Assembly: GCA_021776095.1 (NCBI GenBank)
Contig: JAJFGO010000122.1
Coordinates: 1 to 64,000, forward strand
Source: Kiloniellaceae bacterium
Lineage (GTDB): Bacteria; Pseudomonadota; Alphaproteobacteria; Kiloniellales; J153
Length of the DNA stretch: 64,000 nucleotides
Direction: 5' to 3'
Made by a program: the position numbers and the translations under genes. The notes under the pieces are model-generated. The model ran no database searches and was not told where the DNA came from. It saw only the letters and a program-made list of their open reading frames with translations. Positions within the stretch are counted from its first letter, which is position 1; the number at the start of each line of letters is the position of its first letter. Below are positions 1 through 9,174 of this stretch, piece by piece.

Positions 1-164
1 TTAAGCCAATATTAACCACGGTCGCCAAGGATAGTACCCAGGCGGGACAGGGGCTCTGGCCCGTTCTCGGGGAACGAGGCCTGTTTCGTTGTTGAAAAAG
101 TGGAGTTCCTCGCGCCGCGGCTCGCCCGCGGTTTCATTACCCGCGTTCCATCTCGCAAAATACG

Positions 165-2258
165 GTGCCCATCATGCGACCACTGCGGATCTTCCTCGGC
201 GACCTGAGCTATTTTAACGCATACACCGAATACGGCGTCTACGTCCCCTTGAACATCGGTTTCCTGGCCGCTTACGCCAACAAAAAATTCGGCCGCGAGG
301 TTGAGATCACCCTGTTCAAGGACCCAGAGGTGCTGCTGCGTTCGGTCGCCGATGAGGCCCCTGACTTGGTTGGTCTGTCTTTTTACTATTGGAACTCGGC
401 GCTGAACCATCTGGTGACCCGGCGGATTCGTGCGCTGCGCGGTAATGACCTAAAAATCGTCTGGGGCGGTCCGTCTGTCGATACCGACCCTGGAGAGCAG
501 CGCGGCCTTTTCGCGCGTTTTCCCGAGGTCGATGCCTTCATTGCAAACGAAGGCGAAATCGGCTTTTCGAATGTGGTGTCGCATCTCCTATCGAGCAAGC
601 GTGGCGCGTTCGCCGATCCGCTGGACGGGGTCGTATTCAAGAGCGGCGACAATCTGGTGGAGGGCCTCCCGGTCGGACTTACCACGGACCTCGGCGAACT
701 GGAGTCGCCCTATCTTCTCGGGCTGCTGGATCCGTTCATGGATGGCAAGCTCATGCCGATCATCCAGACATCCCGGCTCTGTCCCTATACCTGCGCCTTT
801 TGCGTCTCGGGCAAATCGCGTGGCAAGTTACGGGCTTTCCCGATTGAGCAGGTCCGTGCGGAAATGGAATACATTTGCCGGCGGTTTTCGGACCGGCCTG
901 ATTTCACGATTTATATCTCGGACGAGAATTTCGGTATCCTCAAACGCGATGTCGAGGTCGCCGAGCATATTCGCGAGTGTTCCGAGAAGTTCGGTTATCC
1001 GCGCAAGGTTTTCTTCTATAACGACAAGAGATTCACTGAAACCTCTCGGCAGGTGCACGAGGCGGTGGGGGACCTGTGCCTTTACGGCTTGACCCTCTCG
1101 CTGCAATCCGAAAACCCAGATACCCTAGAAGCGATCAAGCGGCGGAACCTCTCGCCGGAGCAACTCGCCTCGGCAATCGATTGGGCCTCCGAGCAAAATC
1201 TGCCGACCACCACGGAGCTGATATTCGGGCTGCCGGCGGAGACGTTGGATTCCTTTACCCGTCTGCTTAACAAAACCAGTACCGCCGGATTCGATTCGAT
1301 TCAGTGTTACAACCTGATCGTCCTCGACGGCATCGAGTTGAATCGGCCGGACTATCGAGAGAAACACGGCCTAGTGACCAAGTTCCGTCACGTCAGCGCC
1401 AGCTATCAGACGATCGACTCGGAATTCTGCGGCGAGGCCGAAGAGGTGGTCATATCGAGCAATGCCTTTTCGTTCGACGACTTCTTATTGGTTCGCGGCC
1501 TGAACTTGATGTTTCACGCGATTTTCTATCTCAAATTGTATCACGGGTTCTTCAAGTACATCTGCGAGGCCGACATTCCCCTGGCCGACTTCCTTTGCCG
1601 TTTTCTCCGGCCCGGCCTCGAGGCCGAAAATTTGCCAGAGGCCTACCGTAATTTTCTGAGCGATTTCGAAACGTCGGCGAAGAGCGAACTCTTCGACACC
1701 AGAGAGGAAGTCGTGGCTTACATGAATCGGCTGTCTAAGGACGCCGATGGCGAGTTGGTCGAGCCGATCAAGATCACACCCCACTATGGCATGCGCCTAA
1801 TCCAGCACGAAATGTCCTGGGTCGCCCCGGTGTTACGGCGAATCTTGGAATCCATGGTCCCTGCGGAGCGCGCGGAGCAGATATTGCGCACGGCCAATTT
1901 TCTGCTCGAACTCGGCGATCGCGAGCGCGTCAACTTCAAGGCCAGCCACCTGCCCAAGCCGCTCGAAACCGAATTCGACGTCCTCGCCTGGAGGGCCGGC
2001 AAGTTCCGCCGGCCGCTGGAAAGCTATCGCAGATCCCGTTCCCGGATCGTCTTCACCGAGAGCGCGCGATTGCAAGAAGCCAGCGTGGACTTCAAAAAGA
2101 AGGCGGGCGAACAACCCGGCGGGCATTTCGCCCATCAAGAAGCGGAAGATTTCTATTTTTACGCCCTTGGCCACTTCACGCTCTCGCCGGTCGATCTGCT
2201 CTATAGAATGTCATATGCTGAAGACGCTTCGGCCGCGGTTGACGGCATGGTCGCCTGA
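165..2258 (+). CDS. B12-binding-domain radical SAM protein
   Basis: This 697-residue protein has a Rossmann-like cobalamin-binding N-terminal domain (about residues 1-170, with VGLSFYYWN and a VWGGPSVDT loop, then an ANEGE segment). A radical SAM core follows, with the cluster motif CPYTCAFC: C206, C210 and C213, spacing Cx3Cx2C. The C-terminal 250 residues are family-specific. No DxHxxG motif is seen, so cobalamin would bind without a lower histidine. Members of this class do radical methylations or rearrangements; the substrate here is unknown. The first start is GTG at 165, with an in-frame ATG at 174; neither has a strong ribosome binding site. It is convergent with the FAD gene and borders the glycan island, so sugar or lipid modification is an inference. 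The 164 bases before it hold no gene that I can see. Confidence 0.85.
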   Translation: MPIMRPLRIFLGDLSYFNAYTEYGVYVPLNIGFLAAYANKKFGREVEITLFKDPEVLLRSVADEAPDLVGLSFYYWNSALNHLVTRRIRALRGNDLKIVWGGPSVDTDPGEQRGLFARFPEVDAFIANEGEIGFSNVVSHLLSSKRGAFADPLDGVVFKSGDNLVEGLPVGLTTDLGELESPYLLGLLDPFMDGKLMPIIQTSRLCPYTCAFCVSGKSRGKLRAFPIEQVRAEMEYICRRFSDRPDFTIYISDENFGILKRDVEVAEHIRECSEKFGYPRKVFFYNDKRFTETSRQVHEAVGDLCLYGLTLSLQSENPDTLEAIKRRNLSPEQLASAIDWASEQNLPTTTELIFGLPAETLDSFTRLLNKTSTAGFDSIQCYNLIVLDGIELNRPDYREKHGLVTKFRHVSASYQTIDSEFCGEAEEVVISSNAFSFDDFLLVRGLNLMFHAIFYLKLYHGFFKYICEADIPLADFLCRFLRPGLEAENLPEAYRNFLSDFETSAKSELFDTREEVVAYMNRLSKDADGELVEPIKITPHYGMRLIQHEMSWVAPVLRRILESMVPAERAEQILRTANFLLELGDRERVNFKASHLPKPLETEFDVLAWRAGKFRRPLESYRRSRSRIVFTESARLQEASVDFKKKAGEQPGGHFAHQEAEDFYFYALGHFTLSPVDLLYRMSYAEDASAAVDGMVA

Positions 2259-2424
2259 CGCTGGTGCCGCCATCCTGGATACCGCAGCGGCCCGCTGGCG
2301 GACGGCAATGACCCCGGGGGTTTGGCCGGGGCCCGCCAAGGCGACCGAGGCCGAAGCCGCGACGGCGGCTGGATTGTTCACATATGATTGATTGGCGCTC
2401 GGAAGTAGCCGGAACGCCGCCAGT

Positions 2425-3780
2425 TCACGCAGCGACAAGCTGCCGCACAGCTCTAAGAATATCGTAGCGAAAGCAGGCGGCTTCGGTTTCGACGACGATT
2501 CTTGGGCTAGCTGCGGCGATCCGCTCTTTGAGGCTGCGCAACGCGGCCGAATGCCCGGGCTTTCCAACCTGATAGGAAACCGGCGTCTTCAATATATGCA
2601 CGTCATCGTAATCTTCGCCTGTCACGGCTCCGTGGGCCACCGCCGAGCCCCAGACAGACTCGGCGTGCCCCTCCGGATCCTCCCAGACCGGTGATCCAAT
2701 TTCGGTCGTAACCTCGCAGCAGATATAGGTGCTGCCGTCGTCCTTTATCTGTCGCCCATAATGGCCTGGCGCCGAGATCCGATAGACCAGATGCTCCGGC
2801 ATGAAATCATGAAGAAACTCGTAGGGGCCGACCCTGTCCTGAGGCAAAACGAAGTAGTAAAGGACCATAGGTACTTTGTGTACGAGGCCGGCGATGGAGT
2901 CTTCGCCGAATACGAGCTCCGATAATTGGCCTAGATCGGCCGCCCAAAAGACCCTGTCGAAGCGGCGCTCGGTGCCGTCCGTAAGCAGGGCCGAAACTCC
3001 CTGCGCGTCGGACTGCATCGATTTCAGGCGCGTGCCAAGGCGGAGCTCGATGCCGGCGGCGGCCAGGTAGCGTTCGGCCGCATCGCAAAACCCCTGCATA
3101 CCCTTTTCCGCGGGATAGAAATGCCGGTGAGGAAAGGTGGTCAATGCCCCGGGAACGTGGCGGAAGGGGTCGTCTTGGGTAGAGTCCGCCAGGCGCTCAT
3201 CCAGGACCGGGTGGGACTTCAGCATCCTGGTCGCGACCTCCGGCAGCAGCCGGATACGGCCGAAATTAGTCACCCGCAATACCGAGGCATCCAGTTCATT
3301 CGGATGGACGCGCAGAAATTTCCACGCCGCCTTTCCCAGATAATCAGCCGCAGTCGGCCCGAATTGTAAGTGCAGCGCCTGCTCAAGGGACTCGGCCTCT
3401 TGGGTGTCTTCGACGCCTTCGGCCTGGGCCTTGACCATCTCATAGAGAATTTTGGCGCAAACGTCCTTTCCCAAAACCGTAAGATCGGGAATCGTGAAGC
3501 CCTTGCTCAGCTTGCCCGCGGTAACGCTGGCATACCGAGCGGATACCGGCACGATTGCCCAGTCCATGATGTCGAGCAGGATCTCGGTCATTTCGCGATC
3601 ATCGTTGCCAAATATATGGCAGCCTTTGTCCAGGTAGAAGCCGTTCCACTCCTTGCCGCGCATCAAGCCGCCAAGAGCAGGAGAGCTTTCAACCAAGGTG
3701 ACCTTGCACCCAGAGCGCGAAAGGAAGTAGCTGGCAATGATGCCCTTAAATCCGCCTCCGACGATCAACACATGGTCCAC
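2425..3780 (-). CDS. FAD-dependent amine-oxidase/UDP-galactopyranose-mutase-like oxidoreductase
   Basis: The protein is 451 residues. The N-terminus is a dinucleotide-binding fold with VGGGFKG at residues 7-13, an acidic strand end (VTLVESS) and a GGLM segment. That pattern is shared by protoporphyrinogen-oxidase-like amine oxidases and UDP-galactopyranose mutases. The C-terminal half matches no specific reaction that I recognise. It is divergent from the acyltransferase gene at 3887, with an AT-rich 106-base gap between them, and convergent with the radical SAM gene. The position beside nonulosonate genes suggests a role in building a surface glycan, but that is inference only. The flavin fold is seen clearly; the substrate is unknown. 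Confidence 0.75.
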   Translation of the reverse strand: MDHVLIVGGGFKGIIASYFLSRSGCKVTLVESSPALGGLMRGKEWNGFYLDKGCHIFGNDDREMTEILLDIMDWAIVPVSARYASVTAGKLSKGFTIPDLTVLGKDVCAKILYEMVKAQAEGVEDTQEAESLEQALHLQFGPTAADYLGKAAWKFLRVHPNELDASVLRVTNFGRIRLLPEVATRMLKSHPVLDERLADSTQDDPFRHVPGALTTFPHRHFYPAEKGMQGFCDAAERYLAAAGIELRLGTRLKSMQSDAQGVSALLTDGTERRFDRVFWAADLGQLSELVFGEDSIAGLVHKVPMVLYYFVLPQDRVGPYEFLHDFMPEHLVYRISAPGHYGRQIKDDGSTYICCEVTTEIGSPVWEDPEGHAESVWGSAVAHGAVTGEDYDDVHILKTPVSYQVGKPGHSAALRSLKERIAAASPRIVVETEAACFRYDILRAVRQLVAA

Positions 3781-3886
3781 GGTCAGGTCCTCCCGGAATT
3801 TTCAAACCGATTTTGTTTATCCTTTGTTTATCTTAAGAAAACTATAAGTAGTTAAGGGAAATAGCTGGCACACCGCCAAGAAAAAT
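3781..3886. promoter_or_regulatory. AT-rich divergent promoter region
   Basis: This 106-base gap separates two divergent genes and is much more AT-rich than its surroundings. It holds a direct repeat of TTTGTTTATC (about 3812-3832) followed by TTAAG and TATAAG tracts. No pair of -35 and -10 boxes with good spacing could be assigned, so this is a probable shared promoter region without a defined start site. Confidence 0.4.
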
Positions 3887-4984
3887 GTGGATATGTGGAC
3901 GGTCATATCAGCCGCGCAGCACGACCGATGGATGGCCTGCCTCGAAAGGCTCGGGCGGTACGACGTCTATCACCTGCCCACCTACCACCGTGCTTACGAA
4001 GCGGACACCGCTTCACGTGCCCATGCCTATGTCGCGGAGATCGGCGGCGAGACCCTGTTCCATCCCATCATGCTGCGCCCGATCGATCGGGTCGGCGAGG
4101 CGCCGGCGCCTGAGGGTCTCTGCGACGCGGAAACGGTTTACGGCTATAGTGGCCCTTTGGCGAGCACGGTCGATCAGGATTTCTTGGCCGAGGCTTGGCG
4201 CGGTTATAGCGAGTGGTACGCCGAGCGCCGTGTGGTCTGCGAATTCACTCGCTTCAATCCCATGCTCAAGAATCACGACGTTGCCGCGCCGGGGTGCGAA
4301 ACCTGGCAGGACCGGCAGACGGTCGCCATAGACCTCGGCGCGGGCGAAGACGCCGTGTGGCAAGGCTACGCCGGTGTGCACCGCAACAGCATCCGTAAGG
4401 CCGTGAAGAATGGCCTTAAATGCGAACAACGCCCTGCGCACGAGGCCATGCTTGCATTCCGCGCTATCTACGAAGAAACCATGCGCGGGCTGGAAGCGGA
4501 CCCTGCATATTATTTCTCCGAAGATCACTATTTGAACTTGAGCGAAGGCCTCGGTTCGAGGCTTCGTCTGTTCATGGTATCGGCAAACGGCACCGATGTT
4601 GCCGGCGCCCTGTTCCTGGTTCACGGCGATACCCTGCATTACCATCTGGCTGGCAGTCTTCTATCGCACCGGCAATTGGCGCCGAACAACCTCTTGATCC
4701 ACAAGGCCGCCCGCTGGGCAATTGGACAAGGCCTCAAGACCTTCCATCTAGGTGGCGGGCGTGGGCCGGAGCCCGAAGACTCCCTATTCCGTTTCAAGGC
4801 GCGCTTTTCCGGGCGCCGCGAAGACATGTGGTTCGGCAAGCAGATCTTCGATTCCGCCGCCTATGAGGCATTGGTCTCACTCTGGCACGAACAATTCCAG
4901 GCGGAAGAGCCACCCGCCTACCTCCAGCTTTACCGGATCGATCCAAGAGGTGGCGGGCCGAGCGGCCGCCACGTGGCCGCATGA
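3887..4984 (+). CDS. FemAB/BioF2-like GNAT acyltransferase
   Basis: This 365-residue protein looks like the tandem-GNAT FemAB/BioF2 acyltransferase group. There is a conserved HRNSIRKAVKNG segment near residue 165 and a C-terminal half with LAPNNLLIHKAARWAIGQG and an LGGGRGPEPEDSLFRFKARFS-type loop. Such enzymes move an acyl or aminoacyl group onto an amine. Its stop overlaps the start of the legG/neuC-type gene by four bases (ATGA), so the two are translationally coupled. The cluster encodes no left-handed beta-helix N-acetyltransferase of the LegH type. I infer that this protein may acylate the 4-amino sugar intermediate or decorate the finished nonulosonate. ATG at 3887 is used; M3 is an alternative. 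Confidence 0.75.
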   Translation: MDMWTVISAAQHDRWMACLERLGRYDVYHLPTYHRAYEADTASRAHAYVAEIGGETLFHPIMLRPIDRVGEAPAPEGLCDAETVYGYSGPLASTVDQDFLAEAWRGYSEWYAERRVVCEFTRFNPMLKNHDVAAPGCETWQDRQTVAIDLGAGEDAVWQGYAGVHRNSIRKAVKNGLKCEQRPAHEAMLAFRAIYEETMRGLEADPAYYFSEDHYLNLSEGLGSRLRLFMVSANGTDVAGALFLVHGDTLHYHLAGSLLSHRQLAPNNLLIHKAARWAIGQGLKTFHLGGGRGPEPEDSLFRFKARFSGRREDMWFGKQIFDSAAYEALVSLWHEQFQAEEPPAYLQLYRIDPRGGGPSGRHVAA

Positions 4985-6171
4985 ACAGTTCCGCCATGAA
5001 GCGTATCGCTATCGTCACTGTCGCTCGGTCCGACTACGGCGTGTACCGGCCCCTGTTAAGGGCCCTCGACGCCGACCCCGACTTCGAGCCCCTGCTGATC
5101 GTGGCCGGTGCACACCTGGCCCCCACGTTCGGCGAAACTGCCGCGGAAATCGAGGCCGACGGGCTCAGGGCCGCTGCCACCTTGAATTTTACCCAGGCCG
5201 GCGACTCGCCTCTCGACGTGGCCCGCGCCATGGGCCAGGGCACCCAGCAGTTCGCCGAGGCCTACGCGCAGACCCAGCCCGATATGATTGTGGTGCTGGG
5301 CGACCGTTTCGAGATGCATGCCGCGGCCGTGGCCGCGGTGCCTTTCCTGATCCCGATGATCCATATCGACGGCGGCGCCTTAACCCTGGGCGCCATCGAC
5401 GACGCCTTCCGGCACGCCATGACCAAACTAGCCAGCCTTCACTTCGTGGAGACCGAGGCTCACGCCACCCGGGTGATCCAGATGGGCGAAGAGCCCTGGC
5501 GGGTGACCGTGGCCGGGGCTCTGGGCCTGGACAATCTGGCCGCGGTGCAATTGCTGACGCCGGGGCAGATTCAGCAGCGTTTCGGGCTGCCGCTGCCGCC
5601 CGGCCGGCCACCCCTGCTCGCGACCTTTCATCCGGTCACGCGGGAGTTCGCGGAGACGCGCGACCACATGCGCGCCTTCCTGGCCGCAATCGAGGAATGC
5701 GGATTGCCGGTCGTTTTCACTTATCCCAACGCCGACACCGGCGGTCGGATCATCATCGAGATGATCGAGGCCTATGTGGCGCGGCGGGAGGATGCTTGGG
5801 CCGTGCCGCACCTGGGCACTCAGGGATATTTCAGCCTCATGGCCCTGGCCGCGGCCATGGTCGGCAATTCCTCCAGCGGACTTATCGAGGCCGCGTCCTT
5901 CGAATTGCCGGTGGTCAACGTCGGCCACCGTCAAGACGGCCGCTTCGCCCCGCCCAACGTCATCGCCACAAGGTCCGCGAAAGCGGACATCCTCCAAGGT
6001 ATTCGTGAGGCGGTTTCCCCTGAGTTCCGGGCCGGCCTAGATTCTCTAGTCAATCCCTACGGCGACGGCCAGGCGGCGGCGCGCATAATCTCGGTTCTGC
6101 GGCAAACCGATCCGAAGAACCCCCGGCTTATCCGGAAGAGCTTCCACGACCTGCCACCTGCCGCGCCCTAG
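4981..6171 (+). CDS. neuC: Hydrolysing nucleotide-sugar 2-epimerase (LegG/NeuC family)
   Basis: At 396 residues this has the full length of the hydrolysing UDP-GlcNAc 2-epimerase family. Visible signatures are the N-terminal VARSDYGVYRPLL, then GDRFEMHAAA, MIHIDGG and the C-terminal GNSSSGLIEA nucleotide-binding loop. In sialic or legionaminic acid synthesis this enzyme removes the nucleotide and inverts C2 to give free ManNAc or 2,4-diacetamido-trideoxymannose. The neighbours legB, legC and a guanylyltransferase favour the GDP-linked legionaminic route (LegG) over plain NeuC. It overlaps the upstream acyltransferase by four bases, and its 3' end overlaps the convergent cytidylyltransferase gene by 44 bases. 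Confidence 0.9.
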   Translation: MNSSAMKRIAIVTVARSDYGVYRPLLRALDADPDFEPLLIVAGAHLAPTFGETAAEIEADGLRAAATLNFTQAGDSPLDVARAMGQGTQQFAEAYAQTQPDMIVVLGDRFEMHAAAVAAVPFLIPMIHIDGGALTLGAIDDAFRHAMTKLASLHFVETEAHATRVIQMGEEPWRVTVAGALGLDNLAAVQLLTPGQIQQRFGLPLPPGRPPLLATFHPVTREFAETRDHMRAFLAAIEECGLPVVFTYPNADTGGRIIIEMIEAYVARREDAWAVPHLGTQGYFSLMALAAAMVGNSSSGLIEAASFELPVVNVGHRQDGRFAPPNVIATRSAKADILQGIREAVSPEFRAGLDSLVNPYGDGQAAARIISVLRQTDPKNPRLIRKSFHDLPPAAP

Positions 6172-6892
6172 AGGGTGCCGCGTCGCTGTCTTCGGACTCC
6201 CGTTCGAGCCATGAGGCGACCGCCTCGGCCAGGACTAGGTCGAATTCGGTGTCGATGTCGAGCGACCGCTCCTTGGGCATGAGATAGCCGAGCGTCTCGG
6301 GCGAGACAAAGTCGGGCTGGTTCACAATCCAATCGCAACGGGCGGCGAAAACCGCACCGTTGGGCGCATAGGCCGGCGGCAGGTCCTGTCGGCGCGTAGC
6401 CAGATAGTGCTCGGGCATGATCGGCGTCATCCGCCCGCTATCGTCCAGCTCGAAGGTCCAGTGCGGCGGCTTGGCCGGAAGACAAACCGACACGCAGGCC
6501 GGCGCGCCGGACTCTATGCAAAGCCGCACCACGCCATCGATATCCGCGCCGGTGTAAAACGGCGAGGTCGGCTGCACCAGCACAATGAAGTCATAGCGCT
6601 CCGGCAGTGTCTCCAGGGCATGGCGCACCACGTCCATCGAGCACGCGCTGTCCGTCGCTAACTCAGCGGGGCGCACGAAGGGAACCTCACATCCGAGCAG
6701 AATGGCGGCCTGAATAATCTCCGGATCGTCGGACGATAGCACAACCCGGTCCACGCAGGCAGCCGCGCGCGCCGCCTCTACCGCCCGGGCGATAAGAGTT
6801 TTGCCGCCGACTTCCCGCAGGTTCTTGCGGAGCACCCCTTTCGAGCCACCGCGTGCGGTGATCAGGCCGAGAACCGTTAGATCGCCGATCAT
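6128..6892 (-). CDS. neuA: CMP-nonulosonate synthetase (acylneuraminate cytidylyltransferase)
   Basis: The protein has 254 residues. The diagnostic CTP-binding segment ITARGGSKGVLRKNL is at residues 11-25, followed by VVLSSDDPEI, VLVQPTSPF and YAPNGAVFA, all typical of NeuA/LegF/PseF. It activates a nine-carbon sugar as CMP-sugar for a glycosyltransferase in the cytoplasm. Its start overlaps the stop of legC by four bases. The last 44 bases of coding sequence run into the convergent neuC gene; the C-terminal tail there is low-complexity (Ser/Arg/Gly) and lies outside the catalytic fold. The substrate is probably legionaminic-type given legB and legC. Confidence 0.9.
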   Translation of the reverse strand: MIGDLTVLGLITARGGSKGVLRKNLREVGGKTLIARAVEAARAAACVDRVVLSSDDPEIIQAAILLGCEVPFVRPAELATDSACSMDVVRHALETLPERYDFIVLVQPTSPFYTGADIDGVVRLCIESGAPACVSVCLPAKPPHWTFELDDSGRMTPIMPEHYLATRRQDLPPAYAPNGAVFAARCDWIVNQPDFVSPETLGYLMPKERSLDIDTEFDLVLAEAVASWLERESEDSDAAPSRARQVAGRGSSSG

Positions 6893-8109
6893 GGCTCCAG
6901 ACTACCTCGCACGGCTCCGATCACGCGCTGTTGCGCCGCCTCGCTCAACCCGGTCGAACAGGGTAGCGACAGAATTTCACGGTGAAGCCACTCGGCGACC
7001 GCGCCGCCCAACACCTCGGCGCCGGTATGGGCCGGGCTGAGGTGCAGAGGCTGCCAGAAGGAACGGGTGTCAATTCCAGATTCGCGCAAGCGCCGACGAA
7101 GTTCCCGGCTGTCGCAAGCGGCCACCGCCGGGTCAAGGCGAATACTGTAGAGCCAAAACGCGCTTTTGGCCCAGGGTTCTTCCGGCATGAGCGAAAGGCC
7201 CGGCACCCCGTCCAAGGCTGCGGCGTAACCGGCCGCGATCCGGCGCTTGGCCGCCAGAAATCCTTCGAGTTGTTCGAGCTGCGCGCAACCCATGGCGGCC
7301 TGAATATTGGTCAGACGGTAGTTGAAGCCGACCTGCCCATGGATACCTTCATCCGCATCGTCCTTGGCGGTGGTGGTCAGATAGCGGACCCGCGCGGCCA
7401 GCGCCGGGTCGCCGGTCACCACCATGCCGCCGCCGCCGGTGGTCATGACCTTATTGCCATTGAAGCTGAAGCAGGCCAGGCGCCCGAATCGGCCGACATA
7501 CTGGTCGCGATAGGTGGCACCCAGGGATTCCGCCGCGTCCTCGATCACAGGAAGATCGAATTTAGCCGCGACCGCCAACAGCGGACCTAGATCGACCGGA
7601 TGGCCCAATACGTGGACCGGCAAAATAGCGGCAATTCGCCGGCCGCTTTTTGGATTGAGTAATTCGCCATCGGACCAACGGCAATGGGTCTCCAAGAACT
7701 CAACCGCCCGCCCGACATCCATCTGCCAGGTGCTAGGATCGGCGTCCACGAAGACTGGCCAGGCCCCGGCATAGCGCACGGCATTGGCCGGTGCGATGAA
7801 AGTGAAGCTGGGCATCAAGACTTCGTCGCCCGGCGCCACTCCGGCGGCGAGCAAGGCGACATGCAGCGCCGCGGTGCCGTTCACGGTCGCGACCGCGTGC
7901 CCGGTGCCCAAATAGGTCGCGAAATCCGCCTCGAAACGATCGACGAACGACCCGACCGAGGATACCCAACCGCTATCCAGGCAATCCTTAACGTAGGCCC
8001 ATTCGTTACCGCCAATCGCCGGTTCGGCCAGAGAGATCGGCAACTCGGACAGTGGCTCGGCGCCTCCGACGGCCGCCAGCGCGCGCTTCAGAGGTCGGCT
8101 CATGTTCAC
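6889..8109 (-). CDS. legC: LegC-type PLP aminotransferase (DegT/DnrJ/EryC1 family)
   Basis: The 406-residue protein is a sugar aminotransferase. Seen are NGTAALHVAL near the N-terminus (phosphate binding), VIEDAAESLGATY (the aspartate that contacts the PLP ring nitrogen) and CFSFNGNKVMTTGGGGMV with the Schiff-base lysine in the NGNK motif. The NGNK form and the length fit the LegC subgroup, which aminates C4 of the 4-keto-6-deoxy sugar made by LegB. It sits between legB and neuA on the same strand and overlaps neuA by four bases. A 57-base gap separates it from legB. Confidence 0.88.
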   Translation of the reverse strand: MNMSRPLKRALAAVGGAEPLSELPISLAEPAIGGNEWAYVKDCLDSGWVSSVGSFVDRFEADFATYLGTGHAVATVNGTAALHVALLAAGVAPGDEVLMPSFTFIAPANAVRYAGAWPVFVDADPSTWQMDVGRAVEFLETHCRWSDGELLNPKSGRRIAAILPVHVLGHPVDLGPLLAVAAKFDLPVIEDAAESLGATYRDQYVGRFGRLACFSFNGNKVMTTGGGGMVVTGDPALAARVRYLTTTAKDDADEGIHGQVGFNYRLTNIQAAMGCAQLEQLEGFLAAKRRIAAGYAAALDGVPGLSLMPEEPWAKSAFWLYSIRLDPAVAACDSRELRRRLRESGIDTRSFWQPLHLSPAHTGAEVLGGAVAEWLHREILSLPCSTGLSEAAQQRVIGAVRGSLEP

Positions 8110-8166
8110 AATGCTCCCTGGCCCACCTGGGGGCCCGGCACATGGTGTCCAAAATGGGGTAAGGCT

Positions 8167-9174
8167 TCACACATTGTAAATGCCGGCCTTATAGCTCTCG
8201 AGCTTCTTGGGATCGGCAAACCATTCGACCGTGCGTGTCAGGCCATCGCGCAAGGGCACTCGCGGTTCAAAATCAGTCAATTTTCGGATCAGGCTATTGT
8301 CGCACCAGAGCCGAAACACTTCGGAATTTTCCGGGCGGAGCCGTTCGGACTGTTCCAGAATCTCGATGTCGCTGCCCATGATTTCCTTGATCGTAGCGAC
8401 GGTCTCGCCGATCGATATCTCCCGGTTGGAGCCGATATTGACCGTCTTGCCCAAGGCGGCGTCGCAAGCGGCCAAGGCCATGAGCCCGGCGCAAGTATCC
8501 TCGACATAGGTGAAATCCCGGGTCGGCCGGGTATCGCCCAGCTTCAACTGCCGCACCCCGGTTGCGATCTGCGTGATGATCGTGGGAATCACCGCGCGCG
8601 CCGATTGGCGCGGGCCGTAGGTGTTGAACGGTCGGGCGATGGTCAAGGGAAGCTCGAAGGCGTGGTGATAACTCATGGCCATGGCGTCCGCGCCAATCTT
8701 GCTGGCGCTGTAGGGCGATTGCGGCTGAAGCGGATGCTCTTCGCTGATCGGCACCTGGCGCGCAGTGCCGTAAACCTCGCTGGTCGAGGTGTGAACCACC
8801 CTCGCGACCCCGGCCTCCAGGGCCGCCTGACAAATGTTTAGCGTGCCGGTGATGTTGGTTTCGACGTAGGTTTGCGGCGCGACGTAAGAATAGGGAATGG
8901 CGATCAACGAGGCCAGGTGGAAGACAATGTCCACGTCCTTGACCAGGGACTGACAGAAGAACGGGTCCCGGACGTCGCCGGTCCGAATGTCGATGGCGTC
9001 GCTGGGCTCAATGTCCTCGAGCCAGCCCCAGTTGTTGAATGAATTGTATTGCGCCAAGGCCCGCACCTGACAGCCACGCGCGATCAAGCTTTCGCAAAGG
9101 TGCGAACCAATGAAGCCATCCGCCCCGGTCACCAGGACGGTCTTGCCGGACAATCGATCCAAGAGCTTACTCAT
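8167..9174 (-). CDS. legB: LegB-type NAD-dependent nucleotide-sugar 4,6-dehydratase
   Basis: This 335-residue short-chain dehydrogenase-type protein has the Rossmann motif GADGFIGSHL (about residues 17-26), the substrate loop HTSTSEVYG, and the catalytic YSASK (Tyr-x3-Lys). The extended form and the RPFNTYGPRQSARAVIPTII segment match LegB/PtmB-like dehydratases. It should convert GDP- or UDP-GlcNAc to the 4-keto-6-deoxy sugar, the first committed step of the legionaminic pathway. Its start overlaps the stop of the guanylyltransferase gene by four bases, indicating one operon. Confidence in the dehydratase is high, in the nucleotide moderate. Confidence 0.88.
   Translation of the reverse strand: MSKLLDRLSGKTVLVTGADGFIGSHLCESLIARGCQVRALAQYNSFNNWGWLEDIEPSDAIDIRTGDVRDPFFCQSLVKDVDIVFHLASLIAIPYSYVAPQTYVETNITGTLNICQAALEAGVARVVHTSTSEVYGTARQVPISEEHPLQPQSPYSASKIGADAMAMSYHHAFELPLTIARPFNTYGPRQSARAVIPTIITQIATGVRQLKLGDTRPTRDFTYVEDTCAGLMALAACDAALGKTVNIGSNREISIGETVATIKEIMGSDIEILEQSERLRPENSEVFRLWCDNSLIRKLTDFEPRVPLRDGLTRTVEWFADPKKLESYKAGIYNV

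Noticed and set aside
2310-2340. CCCCGG...CCGGGG hairpin between the radical SAM and FAD genes
   Set aside because: The stem is short and GC-only with no T-run on either strand; it is expected in GC-rich DNA.
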